NCBI RefSeq assembly: GCF_028737205.1
Contig: NZ_JAQZAL010000007.1
Coordinates: forward strand, 124,001 to 188,000
Length of the DNA: 64,000 nucleotides
Source: Actinomycetospora lutea
GTDB lineage: Bacteria > Actinomycetota > Actinomycetes > Mycobacteriales > Pseudonocardiaceae
Reading direction: 5' to 3'
The position numbers were made by a program, and so were the translations under genes. Shown here piece after piece: positions 28,155-36,663 of this stretch. Each line of letters opens with the position of its first letter. Position 1 is the stretch's first letter. The notes below the pieces were generated by a model that did not search any database, was not told where the DNA came from, and saw nothing but the letters and a program-made list of their open reading frames with translations.

Positions 28155-28226
28155 CGGCGTGTCGCGCCGGCGAGGATGTGGCGATCCTGGCGTCTGACGC
28201 CAGCGATGCCGCATCGCTCGTACTCC
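28155..28226 (+). repeat. 72-bp dispersed double-palindrome element, copy A
   Basis: The element consists of conserved blocks of 12, 24, 20 and 7 bases separated by variable spacers of 4, 4 and 1 bases. Two near-perfect palindromes are inside: CTGGCGTC-T-GACGCCAG (28187-28203) and AGCGATGC-C-GCATCGCT (28202-28218). Copy B is at 42576-42647 on the other strand. Here it is intergenic, between the DUF1918 terminator and the 3' end of a convergent gene. Confidence 0.85.
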
Positions 28227-28232
28227 CGAGCG

Positions 28233-29576
<1,344 letters not shown>

Positions 29577-29791
29577 CGTGGGCTCCTCGGGCGGATCCTG
29601 GCGGCCACCGCCGCCGTGCTCCCCCGAGCCTCCGACCTCGCCGGGCCCGCGACGATCGCGTACTCCCTACGATCCGTGGGGGCTGTCCCTACCCCGCGGA
29701 GTCGATCACCCGTCCGCCACTGTCGTCGCGCACCCCACGATCACATACAGTCACGTCCCGGAGATCGAACGACCACGGAGGGGACGACGAC

Positions 29792-30235
29792 GTGACCGAG
29801 CCCTGGGGACAGCCAGCACCGCCCGGCCCGCCACCTCCGCCCGGACCGCCGGTCGAGCAGCACGTCCACCACCATCACCACGAGGATGAGGACGGCTTCC
29901 TCGAGGAGCTGTTCGACCGCGACGACCACCGCGGCGGCCACCGCCCCCGGCCCGGCGGCGGCGACGTCCTGCGCCGGCGGGTCCGGACCCGCTACGGGCG
30001 CACCATCGACGTCGGCGACCTGCTCGCGTGGCTCGACTTCCGCGTCACCGAGCTCCACGCGGCCGTGCTGGAGGGCGAGCGTCACCCGTCGCGCGTCCCC
30101 GGCTCGCCGGTGCGGATGTCGGGTCTCGACGCGCTGCTCAACACCGACGCGACGGCGTTCCGCACACTGACCGAGCTCGGCGCGCGGATGGACCGGATCG
30201 AGGAGAAGCTCGACCGGCTGCTGGCCCGGGAGTAG
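29792..30235 (+). CDS. Hypothetical protein with His cluster and C-terminal coiled coil
   Basis: I do not recognise the family. The 147-residue product has a Pro/Gly-rich N-terminus, a histidine-acid cluster (HVHHHHHEDEDG, about residues 24-35) that could bind metal, a basic central part with YGRTIDVGDLLAWLDFRVTEL, and a C-terminal amphipathic helix ARMDRIEEKLDRLLARE likely to form a coiled coil. No membrane segment or signal peptide is seen. It is divergent from the collagen-like protein gene and convergent with the DUF1707 gene, 3 bp apart. Confidence 0.5.
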   Translation: MTEPWGQPAPPGPPPPPGPPVEQHVHHHHHEDEDGFLEELFDRDDHRGGHRPRPGGGDVLRRRVRTRYGRTIDVGDLLAWLDFRVTELHAAVLEGERHPSRVPGSPVRMSGLDALLNTDATAFRTLTELGARMDRIEEKLDRLLARE

Positions 30236-30238
30236 CCC

Positions 30239-30967
30239 TCACTCATCGAGGGCGCGGCGGCCGTCGCCCTCGAGCTCGAGCGGCTTGCGGTTGACCGACA
30301 CGCCGCCCATGAGCGCGAGCCCGGTGACGCGCACACGTGCACCGTCGGGGGACGCCGGGGAACCGGAGCCGTCCTCGAACGCGCCCATGAACCCGAACCC
30401 GTCCTCGATCACCGTGGTGCCGGGGTCGACGGTCACGTCGATGCCACCCATGATCGCGACGGCCTGGATGGTGACCTCGACGCCCGCGGGGATGCCGCGC
30501 AGGTCGATGGTCACGCCACCCATGATCGCGATCGCCCCGATCGTCAGGCCGGCCTCGTCGAGGCGGGCGTCGCGGAAGTACAGCTCCGCGCCGCCCCAGA
30601 ACGCGATGACGCGGTGGGTGTGGCCGGGGGTCCAGTCGCCGCGCTTGGTCACCCCGGACAGCACGGCCACCGAGGTCGTCGACGACGGCCGGTCGAGACG
30701 CCCGACCGGGCGGCGCACCGGGGCGGCGGGCGAGGACGACGCCGGCTGCAGGTCGGCGGTGACGGGCTCGAGGTCGCGGCGGTACACGGCGGCGTAGACG
30801 TCGCGCAGGCGCTCGTCGCCCTCGACGATCGTGAGCCGCCCGTCGGAGACGGCCTGGCGCACGACCTCGGCGACCTGCTCGCGCTCCGCGTCGGAGGCCC
30901 GCATCGGTGGCGGGGCGGGCACGGCCGGGTCGCGCGCGGGCTCACCCTCCGGGTCGGGCTGACTCAT
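30239..30967 (-). CDS. DUF1707 and LiaF-like C-terminal domain protein
   Basis: Residues about 22-72 are a DUF1707 (SHOCT-like) domain: RASDAEREQVAEVVRQAVSDGRL...LRDVYAA. Residues about 100-235 form a beta-helix-like LiaF C-terminal domain with repeated IAIMGGVTIDLRG, VAIMGGIDVTV and LALMGGVSVN units. LiaF-type proteins modulate envelope-stress two-component systems. Its ATG overlaps the stop of the histidine kinase gene, so it is the third gene of the response regulator-kinase operon, which supports a role as accessory regulator of that kinase. No transmembrane helix is evident, unlike LiaF itself. Confidence 0.75.
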   Translation of the reverse strand: MSQPDPEGEPARDPAVPAPPPMRASDAEREQVAEVVRQAVSDGRLTIVEGDERLRDVYAAVYRRDLEPVTADLQPASSSPAAPVRRPVGRLDRPSSTTSVAVLSGVTKRGDWTPGHTHRVIAFWGGAELYFRDARLDEAGLTIGAIAIMGGVTIDLRGIPAGVEVTIQAVAIMGGIDVTVDPGTTVIEDGFGFMGAFEDGSGSPASPDGARVRVTGLALMGGVSVNRKPLELEGDGRRALDE

Positions 30968-32454
30968 GGCCGGGAGGATAGGCCGACCTCCGGACGGGCG
31001 GGAGCGGTCGGCAGGTCGACCGTGAAGCGGGTCTCCCCCGCCCGGCTGGCGATCCGCAGCGCGCCGCCGTGCTCGGCGACGACCGCCGAGACGATCGAGA
31101 GCCCGAGCCCGGTGCTGCCGGTGGTGCGGGCCCGTCCGGTGTCGCCGCGGGCGAAGCGCTCGGCGACGTGCGGCAGCAGGTCGGGCGGGATGCCGGGCCC
31201 GTCGTCGACGACGTCGAGCCGCACCACACCGTCGCCGTCGACCGCGTGCAGCCCGACCGTGACGAGTGTGCCCGGAGGCGTGTGGGTGCGGGCGTTGGCG
31301 AGCAGGTTGGCGACGACCTGGTGCAGCCGCTCCGGGTCACCGACGACCTCGACGGGCTGCTCGTCGCGCAGGTCCAGCGACCACCGGTGCTCCGGCGCGG
31401 CGACGTGGGCGTCGGTGACGGCGTCGACGACGAGCCGGGTCAGGTCGACGGGCTCGCGGGCCAGCGGCCGCCCGGCGTCGAGGCGCGCGAGCAGCAGCAG
31501 GTCCTCCACCAGCGCGGTCATCCGCTGGGTCTGCGAGCCCATGCGCTCGAGCAGGCCGGCGACCTCGGGCGGCAGCTCGTCGGCGCGCCGCGTCGCCAGC
31601 TCGGTGTAGCCGCGGATCGCCGCGAGGGGGGTGCGCAGCTCGTGGCTGGCGTCGGCGACGAAGCGCCGCAGCCGGGTCTCGCTGTCCTGGCGGGCGGCGA
31701 GCGCGGCGCCGACGTGGCCGAGCATGCGGTTGAGCGCGGCCCCGACCTGGCCGACCTCCGTGCGCGGGTCGGCGTCGGCGTCGGGCACCCGCTCGGCGAG
31801 CTCGACCTCGCCGGAGGACAGCGGCAGCTCCGAGACGCGCCGGGCCGTGGCCGACACGCGGTGCAGCGGGCGCAGCGTCAGCCGCGTGGTGAACGCGGCC
31901 GCGGCCCCGGCGAGGACGACGCCGATCCCGAAGATCACCGCCTCGCGGACGACGAGCTCGCCGACGGTGTTCTCGAGGGCGTCGGTCGACAGGCCCACGA
32001 CGGTCACCGTGCCGTCGTCACCTCGCGCCGCGGCGAAGCGGAAGCTGCCCAGCTCCTCGAGGTCGACGGTGTGCGGGGGCTGGCCGGGCGTGGTCGCGAT
32101 CGCGGGGGCGACCTGCTCGGGCGCCACCGGGCGGCTCGTGCCGGGCCGGCCGAGCAGGACCGCGCGCACGATCCGGCCGTCGTCGACGGTGACCTCGAGC
32201 GTGTTGGCCGGGCGGTCGGGCCCGCCGCCGACGAAGCCGCCGCCGGCGTCGGGCGGCGGCGGGCGTCGGTCCGGGTCGCCCGGCAGCGGGTCGCTGCGGA
32301 AGCGGGCGATCTCGCTGACCTGGTCGTCGAGCTGGCGGTAGAGGTAGCCGCGCAGCGACAGCGCCGCGCCCACCCCGACGACGAGGAAGACCGCGGTCAG
32401 CAGCAGGACCGTCGACACCACGAGCCGGCTCTGCAGCGACCGCACCCGGCTCAT
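30964..32454 (-). CDS. Sensor histidine kinase (TcrY/MprB-like)
   Basis: The 496-residue protein has an N-terminal helix (about residues 10-33), an extracytoplasmic sensor of about 130 residues, a second helix (about 172-192), a HAMP domain, HisKA with the phosphoacceptor His271 in DASHELRTPL, and a HATPase domain with NLLANARTH (N box), DDGPGIPPDLL (G1) and GSTGLGLSIV (G2). The layout is that of the actinobacterial TcrY/MprB/TrcS group. ATGA overlaps link it to the response regulator upstream and the DUF1707 gene downstream. Confidence 0.88.
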   Translation of the reverse strand: MSRVRSLQSRLVVSTVLLLTAVFLVVGVGAALSLRGYLYRQLDDQVSEIARFRSDPLPGDPDRRPPPPDAGGGFVGGGPDRPANTLEVTVDDGRIVRAVLLGRPGTSRPVAPEQVAPAIATTPGQPPHTVDLEELGSFRFAAARGDDGTVTVVGLSTDALENTVGELVVREAVIFGIGVVLAGAAAAFTTRLTLRPLHRVSATARRVSELPLSSGEVELAERVPDADADPRTEVGQVGAALNRMLGHVGAALAARQDSETRLRRFVADASHELRTPLAAIRGYTELATRRADELPPEVAGLLERMGSQTQRMTALVEDLLLLARLDAGRPLAREPVDLTRLVVDAVTDAHVAAPEHRWSLDLRDEQPVEVVGDPERLHQVVANLLANARTHTPPGTLVTVGLHAVDGDGVVRLDVVDDGPGIPPDLLPHVAERFARGDTGRARTTGSTGLGLSIVSAVVAEHGGALRIASRAGETRFTVDLPTAPARPEVGLSSRP

Positions 32455-33185
32455 CCCGCCGCCGGCTTGAGCACGTAGCCGGCGCCGCGGACGGTGTGGA
32501 TCATCGGCGCACGGCCCGCGTCGATCTTCTTGCGCAGGTAGGAGATGTACAGCTCGACGATGTTGGACTGGCCGCCGAAGTCGTAGTTCCAGACCCGGTC
32601 GAGGATCTGGGCCTTCGACAGCACGCGGCGCGGGTTGCGCATGAGGAAGCGCAGCAGCTCGAACTCGGTGGCCGTGAGCTCGATCAGCGCGCCGTCGCGG
32701 CTGACCTCATGGCTGTCCTCGTCGAGGGTCAGGTCGCCGACGGCCAGCGTCGCGTCTCCGCGCACGGCCGTCGCCACCGCCGCGCGCCGCAGCAGGCCGC
32801 GCAGCCGGGCGACGACCTCCTCGAGGCTGAACGGCTTGGTCACGTAGTCGTCGCCGCCCGCGGTGATGCCGGCGACCCGGTCCTCGACGGCGTCGCGCGC
32901 GGTGAGGAAGAGGACCGGGACGTCGGGGCTGTCCGCGCGCAGGCGGCGCAGCACCTCGAAGCCGTCGATGTCGGGCAGCATCACGTCGAGCACGACCACG
33001 TCGGGGCGGAACTCGCGGCCCTGCCGCACCGCACCCAGCCCGTCGCCCGCGCTGCGCACGTCCCAGCCCTCGTAGCGCAGGGCCATGGACAGCAGCTCGG
33101 CCAGCGTCGGCTCGTCGTCGACGACGAGCGCGCGGACCGGGGGGCCGTCGGGTCGGCGCAGGTCGGCGCGGGTCGCGGCGTTCAT
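32451..33185 (-). CDS. OmpR-family response regulator
   Basis: The 244-residue protein has a receiver domain with the acidic pocket VVDDE, phosphoacceptor D67 in LDVMLPDIDG, Thr in LTARD and Lys in TKPFS. A winged-helix DNA-binding domain follows (LTATEFELLRFLMRNPRRVLSK split by the first helix; YISYLRKKID; TVRGAGYVL). It partners the kinase encoded downstream. ATG at 33185 was preferred over longer in-frame starts because GAGG lies at a suitable distance and the receiver then begins at the normal position. Confidence 0.9.
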   Translation of the reverse strand: MNAATRADLRRPDGPPVRALVVDDEPTLAELLSMALRYEGWDVRSAGDGLGAVRQGREFRPDVVVLDVMLPDIDGFEVLRRLRADSPDVPVLFLTARDAVEDRVAGITAGGDDYVTKPFSLEEVVARLRGLLRRAAVATAVRGDATLAVGDLTLDEDSHEVSRDGALIELTATEFELLRFLMRNPRRVLSKAQILDRVWNYDFGGQSNIVELYISYLRKKIDAGRAPMIHTVRGAGYVLKPAAG

Positions 33186-33300
33186 GGGCGTCAGCCTCGC
33201 AGGCCTCCGTCGGCCCCCGCTGGGTGCTTCCTGTGCGCCCGCTGTGCGAGAGCCGCTCACGCAGCGGATCCGGTCCGGTCACGGAAGGGCCGAACGGAGT

Positions 33301-33344
33301 ATGTGAGCGAAATTCCGGGCTATAGCCCGGAATTTCGCTCACAT
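33301..33344. repeat. Perfect 44-bp palindrome, copy 1; supplies the stop codon of the adjacent gene
   Basis: The sequence from 33301 to 33344 equals its own reverse complement, with ATGTGAGCGAAATTCCGGGC arms meeting at CTATAG. The TAG at its centre is the stop codon of the minus-strand gene ending at 33320, and its last 7 residues (CERNSGL) come from this element. A near-copy lies at 59757-59798. A hairpin of this strength should also terminate transcription. Confidence 0.9.
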
Positions 33345-34264
33345 GGGTGGGTGACGGCGCGGGAGCCGCCCATCCAGCCGGGCAGGTGGAGCATCTTGAG
33401 GCCGGGGCCGCCGGCCACGACCGGGAGGACCTCGGCGGCGACCGGGCCTCCGAGCACCGCGTCGCCGCGCCGGCGCAGCTCCGCGCCCAGGGCGTCGACG
33501 GTCGGGAACACCGAGGCCAGCCGGGCGGCGACCTCGGGCGGGAGGACGACGGCCTGGGTCATCTCGCGACCCCGGACGGGGTCGCCGGCGGCGCGGACGG
33601 CCCCGGCGAGCGCGTCGGCCACGGGGTCGAGGACGGCGTCCGGGTCGTCGCGGTCGTCGCGCGGCAGGACCTCGGCGGTGCCGCCGACCGGCAGCACGGT
33701 GACGGCGTCGCCCGGGGTCGCCCAGGGTCCGTCGGGATCCGCGGCGAGGCAGCACGTGTAGCGGGCGGGCTGGGCGGTGGTCGCCATCGTGGTCGTGCCG
33801 GGCCGCACGCCGCCCGCCGTCGCCAGGGTCAGCGCCAGCGCGCGACCGACCGCGCCGTTCGTGTGCGGGCCGGGTCCGAGCATCCCGGTGCCGTGGGTCA
33901 GACCGATCCGCGCGGCGACCGGGCCGGCGACGACCATCGCCACGGCCGCGGTCCCGGTCGTCGTCGCGACCCCGAGCAGGTTGAGCTCCGGCGCGAGGCA
34001 GGCCGTCGCCGCCGCGAGCACCACGGGCAGCGCCGCCGCGGGCGCGCCCGCGAGCACGCAGCACGTGGCCACCACCCGCGGCGTGAGCTCGCCGAACAGC
34101 GGCGGCACCAGCCCCAGGACCGCGTCCGGGTCGGCGGTGCCCTCGAGCACCGCCGACACCCGCGACGGCGTCGGCGGCACGACCGGGAGCCCGTCGCCGA
34201 CCCCGTCGGCGAGCAGCGCGGCGGTCGCCTCGACGACGTCGGTGCCCTCGGGGACGGTGCTCAC
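33320..34264 (-). CDS. DGLPxxPPT-family protein, third paralogue of the UGSC operon
   Basis: The 314-residue product belongs with the 34261-35274 protein and the C-terminal domain of the 36660-38363 protein. The shared features are DGLPVVPPT near the N-terminus, an alanine/proline-rich helix LAGAPAAALPVVLAA where paralogues have MAGCRPxxLPVLLA, and HTNGAVGRALALTL matching NAVIGRALSLVL. I do not know a function for this family. It is the last gene of the operon and its GTG overlaps the preceding stop. The C-terminal 7 residues and stop codon are contributed by an inserted palindromic repeat. The conserved Cys of the MAGCRP motif is replaced by an alanine-rich version here. Confidence 0.6.
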   Translation of the reverse strand: MSTVPEGTDVVEATAALLADGVGDGLPVVPPTPSRVSAVLEGTADPDAVLGLVPPLFGELTPRVVATCCVLAGAPAAALPVVLAAATACLAPELNLLGVATTTGTAAVAMVVAGPVAARIGLTHGTGMLGPGPHTNGAVGRALALTLATAGGVRPGTTTMATTAQPARYTCCLAADPDGPWATPGDAVTVLPVGGTAEVLPRDDRDDPDAVLDPVADALAGAVRAAGDPVRGREMTQAVVLPPEVAARLASVFPTVDALGAELRRRGDAVLGGPVAAEVLPVVAGGPGLKMLHLPGWMGGSRAVTHPCERNSGL

Positions 34265-35274
34265 GGCACCACGCGCGACACCAGCGCCGTCCCGCCGAAC
34301 GACGGGATCCACGCCGAGTGCTTGCCGGCCCCGCCCGCAACGGCGAGGTGCAGGTTCTCCGGCGCGTCGCTGACCGTGTAGGCGTCCCCGTCGGGCTCGA
34401 CGCCCCACTCGACGAACTGCCGCCGGTTGCCCTCCGAGACGTGCGCGACCGGGATGCGCGCATGCTCCCAGAGGTGCGCGCGGATCGACGCCGGCGTCCA
34501 GCCATCGCGGTGCAGGGTCGCGGCGTGCTCCGGGCCGAGCAGCAGCAGGTGCGGTCCGCGCACGTACACGTTGTTGGACCCGGGCTGCGCCATCGTCCCG
34601 GCGACGGTCAGCAGGATCTCCGCGCCGGTGGTGCTGCCGTGGTCGTTGACGTTGTGCGGCGGCTCGGCAGCCATCACCGACACGACGCTCTCGCCGGGCG
34701 CGAACCCCCGCTGCACCGCGAGCGGGTCGAACGGCGAGTCGGCCTCGGCGAAGCAGAACGTGTACTTCGCCGGCGACCCCTGTGTCGAACGGTCGAGCAC
34801 GCCCGGGCGCGCGCCGCCGACGTGCAGCAGCACGAGCGAGAGCGCCCGCCCGATCACCGCGTTGCCCCGCGTGCCCGGGCCCAGGCAGTTGCCGCCGCTG
34901 TTGAGCCCCAGCGTCTCGCGCACCGGGCCGCTGACCAGCACCATCGGCGCGCACGGGTGCGTCGTCGCGAGGGTGCCGTGCAGGTTGTAGGCCTCGTCCT
35001 GCACGGCGGCGATCGCCGCGAGCAGCACCGGCAGGTCCGCCGGGCGGCAGCCGGCCATCACCGCGTTGGCGGCGATGGAGCGTAGGGTCGGGGTGACCCC
35101 GCGCGGCGGGAGCGGACCGAGATCGACCGACGGCGCCCCCGCCAGCATCGTCGCCACCCGCTCCTCGGTCGGCGGGATCGTCGGGAGCCCGTCGCCCCAG
35201 CCGCGCTCCTCGCAGGCCGCCATCCAGGCCCAGGCGTCGTCGACCTCGGGCAGGTCCAGCGTGTCGGTGTTCAT
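34261..35274 (-). CDS. DGLPxxPPT-family protein, partner of the stand-alone UGSC protein
   Basis: The 337-residue protein shows the family motifs in order: GWGDGLPTIPPTEERV (about residues 25-40), NAVMAGCRPADLPVLLAAI (about 73-92), GNAVIGRALSLVL and a C-terminal half with SVVSVMAAEPPHNVNDHGS. The same domain is fused to UGSC in the 36660-38363 gene, so this protein probably works with the separate UGSC protein encoded just upstream. The conserved Cys in MAGCRP could interact with the selenocysteine. Translation is coupled through a 12-residue micro-ORF whose TGA overlaps this ATG. Confidence 0.6.
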   Translation of the reverse strand: MNTDTLDLPEVDDAWAWMAACEERGWGDGLPTIPPTEERVATMLAGAPSVDLGPLPPRGVTPTLRSIAANAVMAGCRPADLPVLLAAIAAVQDEAYNLHGTLATTHPCAPMVLVSGPVRETLGLNSGGNCLGPGTRGNAVIGRALSLVLLHVGGARPGVLDRSTQGSPAKYTFCFAEADSPFDPLAVQRGFAPGESVVSVMAAEPPHNVNDHGSTTGAEILLTVAGTMAQPGSNNVYVRGPHLLLLGPEHAATLHRDGWTPASIRAHLWEHARIPVAHVSEGNRRQFVEWGVEPDGDAYTVSDAPENLHLAVAGGAGKHSAWIPSFGGTALVSRVVP

Positions 35275-35309
35275 GGGTCGAGCTCCCGCTTCGCTTCGTC
35301 TCCGGTCAC
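35271..35309 (-). CDS. 12-residue micro-ORF between UGSC and DGLP genes
   Basis: GTG at 35309 overlaps the stop of the UGSC gene (GTGA), and the frame VTGDEAKRELDP ends in a TGA overlapping the next ATG (ATGA). Its DNA (GAAGCGAAGCGGGAGCTCGACCCATGA at the 3' side in spaced form) resembles the tandem repeat at 18687-18760, including a GGAGC ribosome-binding site before ATG. Confidence 0.4.
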   Translation of the reverse strand: MTGDEAKRELDP

Positions 35310-35833
35310 AGCTCCCCCATCGACCGCAGTTCCGCGACCACCCCGGCGTAGGCCGTCTCCTCGCGTCCGGCGAACTCCTCCGGCGACAGCCCGCCGATCG
35401 GGTGGTCGACCACGACGAGCCGCGGGTCGGCCCGACGGGCCTTCGCCTGGGCGGTCACCAGCGGCAGGAACGACGAGGTGACGACGAGGATCGAGCGCAC
35501 GCCGCGGCGCTCGAGCTCGAGCGAGTCGTGGAGACTCCACGACGAGCACGAGCCTCAATCACCGATCGCGACGACGGCCAGCCGATACCGGGCGGCGAGG
35601 TGGTCGAGCAGCGCGGGGTCCGCGCCGACCGCCGCGCTCGGCTTCGCCTCCAGCCCGTGGGGCCCGAGCCCGTGGTCGTCGGCGAGGCGCCGGCCGATGG
35701 CCTCGAGCAGGTCGTGGGCGCCGGGCTTGGAGTTGGACAGGCCGCAGAGGGCTCCGGCCGGACTCCCCGAGGACGCGGCCACGGCGACCGTCTCCGAGGG
35801 CGCGATCCCGGACGTGGGGTCGACGATGCGCAC
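35306..35833 (-). CDS. UGSC-family selenoprotein, stand-alone; UGA at codon 93 read as selenocysteine
   Basis: From GTG 35833 (GAGGAGGAG upstream) the frame is 176 codons with one internal UGA at 35557-35555. Read as Sec (U93) the protein is continuous: LAVVAIGD-U93-GSC-SSWSLHDSLELERRG, then VRSILVVTSSFLPLVTAQA and VVVDHPIGGLSPEEFAGR. The U-G-S-C motif is the hallmark of the UGSC (seleno)protein family known from bacterial selenoproteome surveys, with Cys in some homologues. A stem-loop suited to SelB starts 11 nt after the UGA. UGSC function is unknown; the U-x-x-C pattern implies a redox site. The gene lies 2 bp after a thioredoxin-reductase-like gene. The sel genes needed for decoding are not in this window. 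Confidence 0.85.
35525..35543 (-). promoter_or_regulatory. Candidate bacterial SECIS element of the stand-alone UGSC gene
   Basis: On the mRNA strand GUCGUGGA pairs perfectly with UCCACGAC around the loop GUC. The stem begins 11 nt and the loop 19 nt after the UGA. Bacterial SECIS elements need a small apical loop with G in its first two positions about 16-37 nt after the UGA, and this meets those conditions. Confidence 0.7.
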
Positions 35834-35835
35834 GA

Positions 35836-36663
35836 TCACTCCTCCTCGAGACGGGCGACGACCGCGAGCCCGGCGCGCAGGCCGTCGGCGGCGGCGGCGA
35901 GCAGGGTGCGGTCGGCGCCGGTGACATCGCCGGCCGGGAAGACCGCCGCATCGGCGGGCAGGCCGTCGAGCAGCTCGGTGCGCGGGTCGGCGTGGGTGTA
36001 GACGAAGATCCCGGACGCCTCGAGCACCTCCCCGTCGGCGAGGCGGACCCCGGCGAGCGTCCCCTCCCCCTCGAGCGCGGCGACGGTGCCGCTGCGCCGG
36101 TCCACGGCCTCGTCGAGGCGGCGCGTGAGGGACGCCGACCAGGCCGGCGCGGCGCTGACCAGCGTGACCCGCTTCGCGATCCCGGCGAGCTCGAGCGCCT
36201 CGCGCGCGCTCCACTCGTCGTCGCCGACGACCACGACCTCGCGCCCGGCGTGCAGCGGCCCGTCGCACGTCGCGCAGTGCGAGAGCCCGCGCCCCTCCCA
36301 GGCGTCGGCGCCCGCGACGTCGAGCCGCCCCGGCCGCCGGCCGGTGGCGACGACGACCGCGCGCGTCGTGACCGGCCCCTCGGCGGCCTCGACGGTGAGC
36401 GGGTCGGTCCGCAGGCCGGTGACCTCGCCGTAGGCGATCTCCACGCCGCGCTCCACGACGTCGGTGAGCAGCGCGCCCATGAGGTCGGGGCCGGTCGTCG
36501 GCTCCCCGGACCAGTCGGCCAGCGCACCGAGGTTGATCAGCTGCCCGCCCGGCGCCAGCGCGTCGTGGGCGACGACGCGCAGGTCCCGCTCGGCGCAGGC
36601 GCGCGCCGCGGTCAGCCCGGCGATCCCGGCTCCCACGACCACGACGTCCCGGTCCGTGCTCAC
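35836..36663 (-). CDS. Thioredoxin-reductase-like FAD/NAD(P) flavoprotein
   Basis: The 275-residue protein has the FAD site VVVGAGIAGLTAA (about residues 7-20), GGQL at 39-42, the redox pair C130-A-T-C133 in SHCATCDGPLHAG, an NAD(P) strand VVVVGDDEWSAREALELAG in which GGGxS is replaced by GDDEWS, and a C-terminal FAD motif FPAGDVTGAD. It is shorter than standard TrxB (about 310-320). It sits between the two UGSC genes, overlapping one by 4 bp and 2 bp from the other, so it is the obvious candidate reductase for the selenenyl-sulfide of the UGSC proteins. The altered GDDEWS loop may change cofactor preference. Confidence 0.82.
   Translation of the reverse strand: MSTDRDVVVVGAGIAGLTAARACAERDLRVVAHDALAPGGQLINLGALADWSGEPTTGPDLMGALLTDVVERGVEIAYGEVTGLRTDPLTVEAAEGPVTTRAVVVATGRRPGRLDVAGADAWEGRGLSHCATCDGPLHAGREVVVVGDDEWSAREALELAGIAKRVTLVSAAPAWSASLTRRLDEAVDRRSGTVAALEGEGTLAGVRLADGEVLEASGIFVYTHADPRTELLDGLPADAAVFPAGDVTGADRTLLAAAADGLRAGLAVVARLEEE

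Noticed and set aside
35306..35500. A separate 64-residue gene and a separate upstream gene ending at 35555
   Set aside because: The pieces have no independent ribosome-binding sites and join into one UGSC protein when UGA is read as Sec.
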